Of a stretch of 64,000 bases of DNA, positions 19,996 through 29,178 are shown piece by piece. This stretch comes from an uncultured Pelagibacteraceae bacterium (GTDB taxonomy: Bacteria > Pseudomonadota > Alphaproteobacteria > Pelagibacterales > Pelagibacteraceae), in NCBI GenBank assembly GCA_902571525.1, contig CACGCL010000002.1, positions 1 through 64,000 on the forward strand, read 5' to 3'. The number at the start of each line of letters is the position of its first letter. Positions within the stretch are counted from its first letter, which is position 1. A model generated the notes under the pieces. The model had not been told where the DNA came from. It saw only the letters and a program-made list of their open reading frames with translations, and ran no database searches. A program made the position numbers and the translations under genes.

Positions 19996-20602
19996 CAAAA
20001 TTATAGTTTTTGAGGGCATAGATGGATCAGGCAAAACTTTTCATATAAATGAAGTCTCTAAATATTTAATTAAAAAAAAAGTTAAATTTATTAAATTTAG
20101 AGAACCAGGGGGTACGATTAATTCAGAAATTATAAGAAATATTATTTTAAGTGACAAATCCATTTTTAAAACAAAAACAGACCTTTTACTTTATTTAGCT
20201 GCTAGAAATGAAAACTATGAAAGCTTGATTAAACCAAATATCAATAAAAAGGTAATACTCATTGATAGGTTTATGGACTCAACAATTGCCTACCAACATT
20301 ATGGATTTAAAATTAATAAAAAGATAATAGATGATTTAAATAATTTTGTTTTAGGCAATTTAAAACCTAATTTTACCTTTTTTCATTTTGTACCAATTAA
20401 ACATATAAAGAAAAATATTTCTGGAAAAAAAAATAGATATGATAAATTTAACAAAAAATTTTATAAAAATGTACAAGATGGTTTTATGAAAATTTTGAAA
20501 AAAAATAGAAATAAATTACTAATAGATTCGTCAAAATCCAAGAAATATAATATTGAATTAATAAAAAATAAGATAAATAAAATATTAAATATCCATGATT
20601 AA
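19988..20602 (+). CDS. tmk: thymidylate kinase
   Basis: Phosphorylates dTMP to dTDP. The P-loop is FEGIDGSGKT, then FREPGGTINSEIIRN, and the DRx motif is LIDRFMDSTIAYQHYG. About 204 residues. The ATG at 19988 is taken instead of the GTG one codon upstream. tmk followed by holB and metG is a classic bacterial order (tmk-holB-metG-tatD). It overlaps dacA and holB by a few bases each. Confidence 0.94.
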   Translation: MYNKIIVFEGIDGSGKTFHINEVSKYLIKKKVKFIKFREPGGTINSEIIRNIILSDKSIFKTKTDLLLYLAARNENYESLIKPNINKKVILIDRFMDSTIAYQHYGFKINKKIIDDLNNFVLGNLKPNFTFFHFVPIKHIKKNISGKKNRYDKFNKKFYKNVQDGFMKILKKNRNKLLIDSSKSKKYNIELIKNKINKILNIHD

Positions 20603-21530
20603 AGAATTATTTAATGAGGAACTTATAAACTTTAGACAAAATTTTGATTTTTTTGTTAATCTTTATAATAGTAGAAAACTACCACAATCATTATTATTTA
20701 TAGGTGAAGAGGGTATTGGCAAATTTAATCTTTCTTATCATTTGATAAATTATATATTATCTAAAGATGAAGATTATAAATATGACACGAAAACTTACAA
20801 AGTCAATTTAAATAATAAAACGAACAAACTTCTTTTACAAAATACTCATCCCAACTTTTATTTTATTTCACTAAGAGATAATAAAAAGAACATAGATATT
20901 TCACAAATTAAAAATTTAAAAACTTTTTTAAATAACACTTTACTCAATGACAAACCCAAAATAATTCTAATCAACGAGAGTGAAAATTTAAATTTATCTT
21001 CCTCAAATTCATTACTTAAATCATTAGAAGAGAACTACGTTAATGTTCATTTTTTTTTAATTCATGATATAAAAAAATATTTGATCTCAACAATTAAATC
21101 TAGATGTATACAATTTAAATTTTATCTTAATGAAGTTCAATTAAAAGAAAGAATTAATCAAATATTAGATAACCAGTACGAACAACTAAACTCAGATTTC
21201 AAAAATAAATATCTTTCTCCGATTTTTTACAAGGATTTATTTTTTTATTGTCAAAAAAATGATTTAAGTTTAGATAAGATTAATTTAAATGGGCTTTTAA
21301 ACAATATATTTTTAAAAAAAGACTTTAAAAAGAATGAGTTTGTATTAAAAAATTTTTTCTTATTATCTCAATTATTTTTGCATAATCGTATCAAGCGTGA
21401 GCCAAATAAGGAAAAATATTATTTTTTAACAAAACATTTAGCTCAAAGATTTAATGATGTAATCAAATATAACTTAGATTTTGAATCTTATCTTATAGAA
21501 TTTAAATATTTAGCTTATAATGAAAAATAA
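20595..21530 (+). CDS. holB: DNA polymerase III delta' subunit
   Basis: Clamp-loader subunit of the replicative polymerase. The protein is divergent, 311 residues. An AAA+ start is visible (LPQSLLFIGEEGIGKFNL, a P-loop with phenylalanine after the lysine), then KIILINESENL, SSNSLLKSLEEN, and the sensor-1 region ending STIKSRCIQFKF, which is the most conserved delta' block. No zinc cysteines are present. The position between tmk and metG strongly supports the assignment. Confidence 0.88.
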   Translation: MIKELFNEELINFRQNFDFFVNLYNSRKLPQSLLFIGEEGIGKFNLSYHLINYILSKDEDYKYDTKTYKVNLNNKTNKLLLQNTHPNFYFISLRDNKKNIDISQIKNLKTFLNNTLLNDKPKIILINESENLNLSSSNSLLKSLEENYVNVHFFLIHDIKKYLISTIKSRCIQFKFYLNEVQLKERINQILDNQYEQLNSDFKNKYLSPIFYKDLFFYCQKNDLSLDKINLNGLLNNIFLKKDFKKNEFVLKNFFLLSQLFLHNRIKREPNKEKYYFLTKHLAQRFNDVIKYNLDFESYLIEFKYLAYNEK

Positions 21531-23054
21531 TTTTTATATAACAACACCAATATATTATCCTTCAGCCAAACCCCATATGGGTCATGCGTATTCGAGTATT
21601 GTAGCTGATTTTTTTGCTAGATTTAAAAGAATTAATGACTACAAAGTTTTTTTTTTAACAGGAACTGATGAACATGGTCAAAAAATTCAGAGAGCAGCTG
21701 CTGAAGCAAAAAAGGATACTCAACATTTTTGTGACGAAATTAGTTCTAATTTTATGTCTTTGTCTAAAATTTTGAATCTTTCTAATGATGACTTTATCAG
21801 AACAACCGAAAAGAGACATAAAGTATCCGTAGAGTATTTGTGGAATATTTTAGAAAAAAAAATGAAATATATCTTTCCAAATATTCAGGCTGGTACTCTG
21901 TGTCTGATGAAGCTTTTTATTCTGAAAATGAAATTGAAACAAAAGACAACATTAAAATAAGTAAATTATCTGGATCTAAAGTCGAATGGGTTGAGGAAGA
22001 GTCTTTTTTTTTTAAACTTTCAAAATGGGAAAAAAAATTATTAGAATATTATGAAGAAAATCCAGATTTTATTAATCCTCAGAGTAGGAAAAATGAGGTG
22101 ATTAGTTTTGTTAAAAGTGGTCTCAAAGATTTATCAGTAAGTAGAAAATCTATTACTTGGGGTATAAATGTACCTTCTCGAAAAGATCATATCATTTATG
22201 TATGGCTAGATGCTTTAACTAATTATTTAAGTGCACTTGATTATCCTAATACTGAATCAGACAAATATAAGAGCTTCTGGCCTGCATCAGTACATATAAT
22301 TGGAAAAGATATATTAAGATTTCATGCTGTATATTGGCCGGCTTTTTTACTAGCTGCAGAACTACCATTACCAAAGACTGTATATGGACATGGATGGATT
22401 TTATCTAATGAGGAAAAAATGTCTAAATCAAAAGGTAATATTCTTGACCCAATAGAAATAATAAACAAATATGGACTTGATCCACTTAGATATTACTTAT
22501 TAAAAGAGGTATCTTTTGGAAACGATGGAAATATATCTGAAGAAAAATTAGAAAATTGTATAAATAGTGACCTAGCTAATAATTATGGAAATCTGTGTCA
22601 AAGAGTAGTTTCTTTTAATGAAAAAAATTGCCACCTTAAAATTCCCGAAAAAATTAAATATAATAATGAAGATATTGAGATATTAGATAAATTTAAGAAT
22701 AATTATAATAAATTAGAAGATGCAATTAATAAACAAGATATAAATTTTTACATGAATTTTTTAATAGATATGCTGTTTGCCTCTAACAAATATTTTAATG
22801 ATCAAGCTCCATGGAATAAAAAAAGTGACAATATAAGACTAAATACAATTGTTTATGTAAGTTTAGAATTAATTAGGAAAATCTCTGTTTTAATGTATCC
22901 CATTATACCAGACACTTCTTTAAAGGCTTTAAGTATCTTCGATATTAAAGAAAAAGAAATTAAATTTAAATCTTTGCTAAATAATGAATATTTAAAAAAT
23001 GGAGTTCAAATAAAGAAGATTAATATACTTTTTAATAAAATAATAAATGATTGA
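21520..23054 (+). CDS. metG: methionyl-tRNA synthetase, apparent -1 frameshift in an A9 run
   Basis: Charges tRNA-Met. The track shows two overlapping ORFs (21520-21960 and 21840-23054) that together make one MetG. The first part has ITTPIYYPSAKPHMGHAYSS (HIGH motif as HMGH) and GTDEHGQKI. The second has YSGWYSVSDEAFYSENE, KDILRFHAVYWPAFL and EEKMSKSKGN (KMSKS). The frame changes at the nine-A run 21854-21862; one more A would join them as ILEKKNEIYLSKYSGWY. The catalytic-domain zinc-knuckle cysteines are absent, as in many alphaproteobacterial MetG as I remember them. Possible explanations are a sequencing error, slippage that restores the frame, or a broken gene. Since metG is essential, full loss is unlikely. 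Confidence 0.9.
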
Positions 23055-23811
23055 TTCTCATTGCCATCTAGACCGTGAACCTCTTATAAATAATTTCCAC
23101 GATATAATAAAAAGAGCTAAAAATGTTGGAATAGAAAAAATTTTAACTATTTGTACAACTAATAAAAATTTTCCTGAAATAGAAAAGTTAATTCAAAAAG
23201 ATAAAATGATATATGGCACTTTTGGGATACACCCACATGAAACCAGTTCTAATAAAATAAACAAAGCTCAAATAATTAGAAATGTATCTAAAAATAACAA
23301 AATTATCGGGGTAGGTGAGACTGGTTTGGATTTCTACTATGATAATAGTGATAGAAATTCTCAAATTGAAAGTTTTGAGCAGCATATTCTCGCTTCAATT
23401 GAACTAAACAAACCAATTATAATTCATTCTAGAAGTGCTGAGAAAGAAACTTTTGAAATTTTAAATAAATATAAAAATGAAAAATTAAAAATTTTAATGC
23501 ATTGTTTTACAGGTAGCACAAGTTTTGCAAAAAAAATTCTTGATTTAAACTCATATTTTTCCGCCAGTGGAATAATAACATTTAAAAAAAGTCATGATTT
23601 AAATAATACATTTAAAATAATACCCTTAAATAAAATACTAATTGAAACAGATAGCCCATTTCTTGCACCAGTCCCAAAAAGAGGTAAAAGTAATGAACCA
23701 AGTTTTTTAAAATACACATTGGAACATATAGCTAATATTAAAAATATTCCTTTAAAAGAAATGGAAATTTTAACTACTAAGAACTTTAATGATTTATTTG
23801 AAATCAAATAA
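23047..23811 (+). CDS. TatD family metal-dependent hydrolase/DNase
   Basis: TIM-barrel metallohydrolase of the TatD/YcfH type, probably acting in DNA or RNA 3'-end processing. The metal-binding motifs are MIDSHCHLD at the start, GVGETGLDFYY, IIHSRSAEKE, LMHCFTGS and ILIETDSPFLAPVP. 254 residues, normal. The start overlaps the metG end by eight bases and the stop shares one base with the next gene, so it is within the same transcript. Confidence 0.93.
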   Translation: MIDSHCHLDREPLINNFHDIIKRAKNVGIEKILTICTTNKNFPEIEKLIQKDKMIYGTFGIHPHETSSNKINKAQIIRNVSKNNKIIGVGETGLDFYYDNSDRNSQIESFEQHILASIELNKPIIIHSRSAEKETFEILNKYKNEKLKILMHCFTGSTSFAKKILDLNSYFSASGIITFKKSHDLNNTFKIIPLNKILIETDSPFLAPVPKRGKSNEPSFLKYTLEHIANIKNIPLKEMEILTTKNFNDLFEIK

Positions 23812-24584
23812 TGAGTATTAAATTTATTATTTTAGGTTGCGGTAGTTCCCTAGGGGTACCAAGAATTGATGGTTTTTTCGGTAATTGTGATCCTAAAAAT
23901 AAAAAAAATTATCGTACTAGGTGCTGTGCACTAATAAAAACCAAAAATAAAAATGTTCTAATCGATACTTCACCTGATTTGAAACAACAGTTAATTAAAA
24001 ATAAGATCTCTAATATTAACAAAGTTTTCTACACTCATCATCATGCAGACCAAACACATGGTATTAATGAGTTACGTTTTTTTTATTTAAAAAATAGAGA
24101 CAAAATTGATATATATACAAATAGTTTAACTAAAAAATATTTGTTTAATTCCTTTGGATACTGCTTTAAAAAAAGCAAAGATTACCCGCCAATATTACAA
24201 AATAATTCTTTAAAAAAAAGACATTCATATAAAGATAATAAAAAAACTATTAAACTTAAATGTATAGAAGTGGAGCATGGGAACATAAATAGTGTCTGTT
24301 ATGTAGTAAATAATAAATTAGCCTATGCTAGTGATGTCAGTAAAATACATAATAAAGATTTTAAAACCCTTAAAAATTTAAAATATCTGGTGATAGATTG
24401 TTTGCAATACAATCATCACCCGTCACATTATTGTTTGTCAGAAATTTTAGTTCTTATAAAAAAAATCAAACCAAAAAAGACTGTTTTAACAAATTTAGCT
24501 AGCTCTATTGATTATGCTAAAATCAAGAAAATCTTGCCAAAAAATATAATCCCTGCTTATGACGGTTTAACATTAACTATTTAA
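23811..24584 (+). CDS. MBL-fold metallohydrolase, PhnP-like
   Basis: Metallo-beta-lactamase-fold hydrolase. LGCGSSLGVPRIDG at the start and FYTHHHADQTHGINELR (HxHxDH) bind the two metals. Later histidines occur in VEHGNINSVCYVV and NHHPSHYCL, and the conserved Asp is in YASDVSKI. PhnP-type enzymes cleave cyclic phosphate diesters, but no phosphonate genes are nearby, so the substrate is unknown. 257 residues. It follows tatD, as in many alphaproteobacteria. Its 3' end overlaps the convergent glutathione peroxidase gene by 12 bases. Confidence 0.85.
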   Translation: MSIKFIILGCGSSLGVPRIDGFFGNCDPKNKKNYRTRCCALIKTKNKNVLIDTSPDLKQQLIKNKISNINKVFYTHHHADQTHGINELRFFYLKNRDKIDIYTNSLTKKYLFNSFGYCFKKSKDYPPILQNNSLKKRHSYKDNKKTIKLKCIEVEHGNINSVCYVVNNKLAYASDVSKIHNKDFKTLKNLKYLVIDCLQYNHHPSHYCLSEILVLIKKIKPKKTVLTNLASSIDYAKIKKILPKNIIPAYDGLTLTI

Positions 24585-25139
24585 TAAAGTCTCTATTTTA
24601 GAAATTATTTTTTTTGATTTTGGTTTTGTAAAAGAAGAAAATGTCTCTTCAACTTTTCCTTCCTGATTAATTAAAATTTTATGAAAATTCCATTTAGGTA
24701 CAGCTGATTTTCCGTGATTGTTTTTTGCCCATTTGAATATCTCATGAGCATTATCGCCTTTAACATCATAAATAGATGTAATAGGAAAAGTTATATTAAA
24801 ATTTACTTCACAAAACTCTTTAACTTCATTTTCATTTTTTTTCTCTTGGTTAAATGAATTTGAGGGTACCGCCAAGACTAAAAGACCTTTTTCTCCATAT
24901 TTGTCCCAAATATTTTGCATATCATTATATTGATTAGTAAAACCACAGTAGCTTGCGGTATTTACTAATAATATAGCTTTTTTATTTTTAAATTTTTTTA
25001 GTTTAATTAATTTACCATCAACAAGCTCAACTGAAAAATCAAAAAAGATTTTTTCATAGTTAGCTAAAGTTTTATTTGAAAAAAAAAACATTGTTAAAAA
25101 TAAAATTAATATTAACTTTTCAAATTTTTTAAAGTTCAT
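24573..25139 (-). CDS. glutathione peroxidase family protein, exported
   Basis: Thiol peroxidase that reduces hydroperoxides. It has the active-site block NTASYCGFTNQY with cysteine in place of selenocysteine, LAVPSNSFNQEKKNENEVKEFC with the conserved glutamine, and PKWNFHKILINQEG with the tryptophan. The N-terminus (about 1-26, LILILFLTMFFFSNKTLA) is a signal peptide, so the protein is predicted to be periplasmic. 188 residues. Many bacterial homologues use thioredoxin rather than glutathione; the sequence does not decide. It overlaps nhaA by four bases. Confidence 0.93.
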   Translation of the reverse strand: MNFKKFEKLILILFLTMFFFSNKTLANYEKIFFDFSVELVDGKLIKLKKFKNKKAILLVNTASYCGFTNQYNDMQNIWDKYGEKGLLVLAVPSNSFNQEKKNENEVKEFCEVNFNITFPITSIYDVKGDNAHEIFKWAKNNHGKSAVPKWNFHKILINQEGKVEETFSSFTKPKSKKIISKIETLLNS

Positions 25140-26308
25140 TTCTTAGGTGACAATAATATAAGAAAATATCCAAATAAAGTTGATAATAATGACCCACCTA
25201 AAACTCCTATTTTAACCCCATCCATATAATTCATGTTTTCTATAAAAGCTAAATTTCCAACAAAAAGGCTCATTGTGAAACCAATCCCTGTTAAAACCCC
25301 AACTCCATAAAAACTTATCCAATTAGCATTCGATGGCATTTGTGCTAATTTAAATTTAATTGATAGATATGAAAATATAAAAACACCAAATTGTTTTCCT
25401 AAAAATAATCCTAATAAAATTCCTAATGGCACTTTTGACGTAAATGAAGACAAAGATAGACCTTCCAGTGATACACCTGCATTTGCAAAAGCAAACAAAG
25501 GCATAATACCAAAAGCTACATAAGGACTAATAGCATGCTCAATTTTAATCAGTAATGAAAATTCTTTTGGTTTTTTTCTATGGGGTATAGTTGTAGCTAG
25601 TAATACACCTGCTATTGTTGCATGTATGCCTGATTGATGAGTGAAATCCCACATTACAACACCAATCAAAAGATAAAGTATGAAATTTTTAATATTAAAT
25701 TTGTTAAGAATTAAAAGTAAAATAAACGATATTAAAATTAACCCTAAGTAATGAACTTTTAAGTCCCCTGTATAGAAAAATGCAATAATAACAATTGCTC
25801 CCAAATCATCTATTATTGCTAAAGCTGTTAAGAACACTTTTAATGATATTGGAACTCTTGAGCCTAGCAATGATAACACTCCTAATGAAAAAGCTATGTC
25901 TGTTGCTGAGGGTATAGCCCATCCTCTTAGTGTTTCTGTATCTCCATAATTAATAAAGATATAGACAAGTGCTGGAACAACCATTCCTCCAATAGCCCCC
26001 ATAATCGGTAACATTGCTTGTTTAAAATTAGATAATTCACCTTCTATAAACTCTCTTTTAATTTCTAATGTTACGAAAAAGAAGAATACCGCCATTAATG
26101 CATCGTTTATCCAATGAAGAACTGAAAGTTTTAGACCAAAATTATTTATTCCTATAAATAAGTAAGTTTCCAAAGTATCAAAATAAATTTTTGACAAATC
26201 AGAATTACTTACTATCAAAGCTAGTATTGCGCTAATTAATAACACCAATCCACTAGCAGCTTCTAATTTAAAAAACCATTTGAATGGACTGGATAAATAT
26301 CTTAACAT
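25136..26308 (-). CDS. nhaA: Na+/H+ antiporter NhaA
   Basis: Exports sodium in exchange for protons across the inner membrane. The 390 residues contain about 11-12 membrane segments. Diagnostic blocks are LEIKREFIEGELS, WAIPSATDIAFSLGVLSLLG and LTALAIIDDLGAIVIIAFFYT, which carries the ion-binding aspartate pair, and GIGFTMSLFVGNLAF. Sodium handling fits a marine cell. It is one base downstream of the zinc-ribbon gene and overlaps the peroxidase gene, so the three genes probably form an operon. Confidence 0.96.
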   Translation of the reverse strand: MLRYLSSPFKWFFKLEAASGLVLLISAILALIVSNSDLSKIYFDTLETYLFIGINNFGLKLSVLHWINDALMAVFFFFVTLEIKREFIEGELSNFKQAMLPIMGAIGGMVVPALVYIFINYGDTETLRGWAIPSATDIAFSLGVLSLLGSRVPISLKVFLTALAIIDDLGAIVIIAFFYTGDLKVHYLGLILISFILLLILNKFNIKNFILYLLIGVVMWDFTHQSGIHATIAGVLLATTIPHRKKPKEFSLLIKIEHAISPYVAFGIMPLFAFANAGVSLEGLSLSSFTSKVPLGILLGLFLGKQFGVFIFSYLSIKFKLAQMPSNANWISFYGVGVLTGIGFTMSLFVGNLAFIENMNYMDGVKIGVLGGSLLSTLFGYFLILLSPKK

Positions 26309-26309
26309 T

Positions 26310-26774
26310 TTAATTAATTAAATTTATTGTAAACAATTTTATATCTATCAAACTTTGATATAAATTATCTAAATAAAAATCTATGTTTGGGATAATATTA
26401 CCTATTGCCCCTTTAAAAGTATCTATTAATAAGACTAAAGCAATTATTGATATCAATATAACTAACAATAATTTTAAATAACTTTTGTTTTTTTCTTTTT
26501 TGATTGCAGGTAAATATTTTTTATTTTTATTTAATTTAGTGGTATTATTTTTAGTACTCTCAGTTTTTTCTATGCTATTAGTAATTACTTCTTTTTTTTC
26601 GATTTCAACTGACTCATTAGCATTTATCAAAATTTTATTATGCTTCTTATTTTCACTTGGTTTATAAAACCATGTATGATTACAAGCCCCACATTTTAAC
26701 AATCTTCCATTCTCAGGTATTAATTTTTCATCAATATTGAATCTTTTTTGATCACATGGGCAAACAATAATCAT
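26310..26774 (-). CDS. MJ0042-type zinc-ribbon membrane protein with unusual first knuckle
   Basis: A 154-residue protein with an N-terminal zinc-ribbon-like domain, a charged linker (about 50-98) and one membrane segment (about 99-120, LKLLLVILISIIALVLLI). The second knuckle is regular, KCGACNHTW. The first, where relatives have CPxCxxxF, reads CPCDQKRFNID, with cysteine moved one position and aspartate in the usual ligand place. Homologues are widespread in alphaproteobacteria and their function is unknown. It is upstream of nhaA on the same strand, one base apart. Confidence 0.78.
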   Translation of the reverse strand: MIIVCPCDQKRFNIDEKLIPENGRLLKCGACNHTWFYKPSENKKHNKILINANESVEIEKKEVITNSIEKTESTKNNTTKLNKNKKYLPAIKKEKNKSYLKLLLVILISIIALVLLIDTFKGAIGNIIPNIDFYLDNLYQSLIDIKLFTINLIN

Positions 26775-26831
26775 AAATTCCTATATACCAGATTCTAATT
26801 AAAATTCTTTTATTTTTGACCTATTTATCCT

Positions 26832-26859
26832 TTGAAAATTACCTTATCTGCTGTAATAG
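26832..26859 (+). promoter_or_regulatory. promoter of tRNA-Pro and the NDUFS4-like gene (candidate)
   Basis: TTGAAA and TAATAG with a 16-base spacer, 9 bases upstream of tRNA-Pro. Because the next gene starts three bases after the tRNA, this promoter probably drives both. Confidence 0.45.
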
Positions 26860-26868
26860 TAATAAATT

Positions 26869-26945
<77 letters not shown>

Positions 26946-26948
26946 TTT

Positions 26949-27239
26949 ATGACAAAAAAAAAAGCTAAAATATATAAACCTACCAAAACATCAATGCAAT
27001 CAGGGATTGGTAGTACTAAAAAATGGGTACTTGAGTATATAATAGACGAATCAACCTCCATAAATCCTCTGATGGGCTGGGAAAGTTCATCTAATACTCT
27101 TTCAGAATTAAAACTTTTTTTTGATAGCAAAGATCAGGCCATAGATTATGCTAATAAAAATAAAATTGAATTTATTATTATTGAAAATAATAAAAGATCA
27201 TTTGTTAAAAAGACATATACTGATAATTTTCTAAAATAA
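26949..27239 (+). CDS. NADH dehydrogenase accessory subunit, NDUFS4-like
   Basis: Belongs to the ETC complex I subunit family (human NDUFS4, 18 kDa), which stabilises the NADH-oxidising arm of complex I. The 96 residues contain AKIYKPTKTSMQSGIGSTKKWVLEY (quoted in part), LMGWESSSNTLSELKLFFDSK and AIDYANKNKIEF, the family core. The ATG lies three bases after tRNA-Pro, leaving no ribosome-binding site outside the tRNA. After tRNA 3' processing the message would be leaderless. The first codons contain an A10 run. Its last base is the first base of the next gene. Confidence 0.88.
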   Translation: MTKKKAKIYKPTKTSMQSGIGSTKKWVLEYIIDESTSINPLMGWESSSNTLSELKLFFDSKDQAIDYANKNKIEFIIIENNKRSFVKKTYTDNFLK

Positions 27240-28228
27240 TGTTTAAGTTTTTCACAAATAAACAGTGGTATCCATGGAGTATTTTTGGGTCACTAATAAT
27301 ATTAGTCTCTACTTGGTACCAAGTTCAACTAGACGTTATGATAAATCAATGGTTTGGTGAATTTTATGACACCTTACAAAAAGCTTTAACTACACCTAAT
27401 TCCGTATCCGAAAAAGAGTTTATATCTTATCTTTTAACATTTGCAAAAATAGCTGGTGTTTGGATGGTCATATCTGTTGCTACAGACTATTTTACAAGTC
27501 ATTGGACTTTTAGATGGAGAACAGCTATGGCAAATTATTATCACGAAAACTGGAATAAAGCTAGACTAACTGAAGGCGCTTCTCAAAGAGTTCAAGAAGA
27601 TACTTTGAAATTTGCAAGAATTATGGAAGGTCTAGGTGTTGAACTTCTTAGAAGTCTTATGACACTAATTGCTTTTTTACCAATATTGTGGGGCCTGTCT
27701 AAACAAATAACTATGTTACCTTTTTTTGGTGAAGTAAATCATGCTTTAGTTTGGGTTGCTATAATAACTGCGTTAGGGGGTACTTTAATACTTGCTGCAG
27801 TAGGATTTAAATTACCAGGTATTGAATATGATATTCAAAAAGAAGAGGCAGCATATAGAAAAGAATTAGTTTTAGGTGAGGACAATGTTAATAACGCGGG
27901 ATCTAAAAGTGTAAATTTTTTATATGGAAATGTAAAAAAAATTCATTTTAAAATGTATTTTCATTATTTATATTTTAATGCAGTAAAATGGAGTTATTTA
28001 CAGGGTATGGTTATCGTACCTTACTTAGCTTTAGCACCAACAATTGTTACTGGCGCTATAACATTAGGTTTTGTGCAACAAATAGCAAGAGCCTTTAATA
28101 AAGTAGAAAATTCTTTACAATATCTAGTAAGAAGCTGGCCAATAATAGTTGAGTTAATTTCAGTTCATAGAAGATTATCCGAGTTTGAGACCAAATTAAA
28201 TAATGCTAGAGATGAAGTTAAGATTTAA
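27239..28228 (+). CDS. SbmA/BacA-like peptide transporter, N-terminally short
   Basis: Inner-membrane transporter of the SbmA/BacA family, which imports peptide antibiotics and other peptides using the proton gradient. Clear blocks are WYPWSIFGSLIILVSTWYQVQLDV, with DVMINQWFGEFYDTLQ, then TFRWRTAMANYYHENW and RVQEDTLKFARIMEGLG, and the C-terminal part LQYLVRSWPIIVELISVHRRL. At 329 residues it lacks about the first 75 residues (first membrane segments) of E. coli SbmA. No ATPase domain is present. It lies between the NDUFS4-like gene and glpX with one-base overlaps. Confidence 0.87.
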   Translation: MFKFFTNKQWYPWSIFGSLIILVSTWYQVQLDVMINQWFGEFYDTLQKALTTPNSVSEKEFISYLLTFAKIAGVWMVISVATDYFTSHWTFRWRTAMANYYHENWNKARLTEGASQRVQEDTLKFARIMEGLGVELLRSLMTLIAFLPILWGLSKQITMLPFFGEVNHALVWVAIITALGGTLILAAVGFKLPGIEYDIQKEEAAYRKELVLGEDNVNNAGSKSVNFLYGNVKKIHFKMYFHYLYFNAVKWSYLQGMVIVPYLALAPTIVTGAITLGFVQQIARAFNKVENSLQYLVRSWPIIVELISVHRRLSEFETKLNNARDEVKI

Positions 28229-29178
28229 TGGATATTGAAGAAAAATTTTTAAAATATTTCATAAAAGTTACGCAACAGGCGTCAATTGCAACTTTTCCCA
28301 AAATTGGAAATAAAAATAAAAATGAAGTAGATGCTCTTGCCACTGATACTATGCGAAAAATATTGAATAAAATAGAGATGAAAGGAAGAGTTGTTATTGG
28401 AGAGGGCGAACTAGATGAAGCACCAATGTTATATATTGGAGAAATACTTGGAAAAAATGATAAACCAGAAATTGATATTGCAGTGGATCCTTTAGAAGGA
28501 ACTAATTTTGCTGCAAATAATTTACCAGGAGCATTGTCTGTTATTGCAGCAACATATAAGAATAATTTATTACATGCACCAGAAACCTATATGGAAAAAA
28601 TTGCTTATGGATCAAATATTGAAGCAGGTGTGGTAGATTTAGATAACAACTTTAAACAAAATGTTAAAAATTTAGCTGATTTTAAAAATAAAAATTTAGA
28701 AGATATGTCCATTTGTCTCTTAGATAGACCTAGACACAGCAAAATAATAAATGAGGCAAAAAAATTAAATGTCAAAATTAAATTAATATCAGATGGAGAC
28801 GTTTCTGGTGCTATTTTAGTGACAAATGAAAAGTACGATGTTGATATTTTTTTAGGTATAGGAGGTGGTCCAGAAGGTGTTCTCGCAGCCTGTGCTCTTG
28901 ATGCATATAATTGTGGATTTCAAGGAAGGTTTATCTTTGAGGATGGTAAATCAATTAAAAGAGCGAAAGATATGGGTATTAAAGATTTAAAAAAAAAATA
29001 TAATTTAAAAGACATAGTTAAAGGAGATAGTATTTTTTGTGCAACAGGTATAACTAAAGGGGAATTGGTAAATGGTATAGAGGTTTTAGGTGATTATTTT
29101 ATGACAGATACTTTCGTTACACATAAGAGTAAAAATATAAAAATGAACGTGAAAGAAAAAGTTAAAAAGATTTCATGA
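28228..29178 (+). CDS. glpX: fructose-1,6-bisphosphatase class II
   Basis: Gluconeogenic phosphatase converting fructose-1,6-bisphosphate to fructose-6-phosphate. The metal-binding signature VDPLEGTNFAANNLPGA and the early GRVVIGEGELDEAPMLYIGE identify the GlpX type. The later block GIGGGPEGVLAACAL also fits. 316 residues. It overlaps recJ by four bases (ATGA). glpX-recJ, often with hom, is an alphaproteobacterial order; hom is here about 11 kb away, beyond the accessory region. Confidence 0.95.
   Translation: MDIEEKFLKYFIKVTQQASIATFPKIGNKNKNEVDALATDTMRKILNKIEMKGRVVIGEGELDEAPMLYIGEILGKNDKPEIDIAVDPLEGTNFAANNLPGALSVIAATYKNNLLHAPETYMEKIAYGSNIEAGVVDLDNNFKQNVKNLADFKNKNLEDMSICLLDRPRHSKIINEAKKLNVKIKLISDGDVSGAILVTNEKYDVDIFLGIGGGPEGVLAACALDAYNCGFQGRFIFEDGKSIKRAKDMGIKDLKKKYNLKDIVKGDSIFCATGITKGELVNGIEVLGDYFMTDTFVTHKSKNIKMNVKEKVKKIS

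Noticed and set aside
21840-23054. Second metG ORF as an independent gene
   Set aside because: Its start codon lies inside the first metG ORF, and both halves join into one conserved protein by a single-base change at the A9 run.
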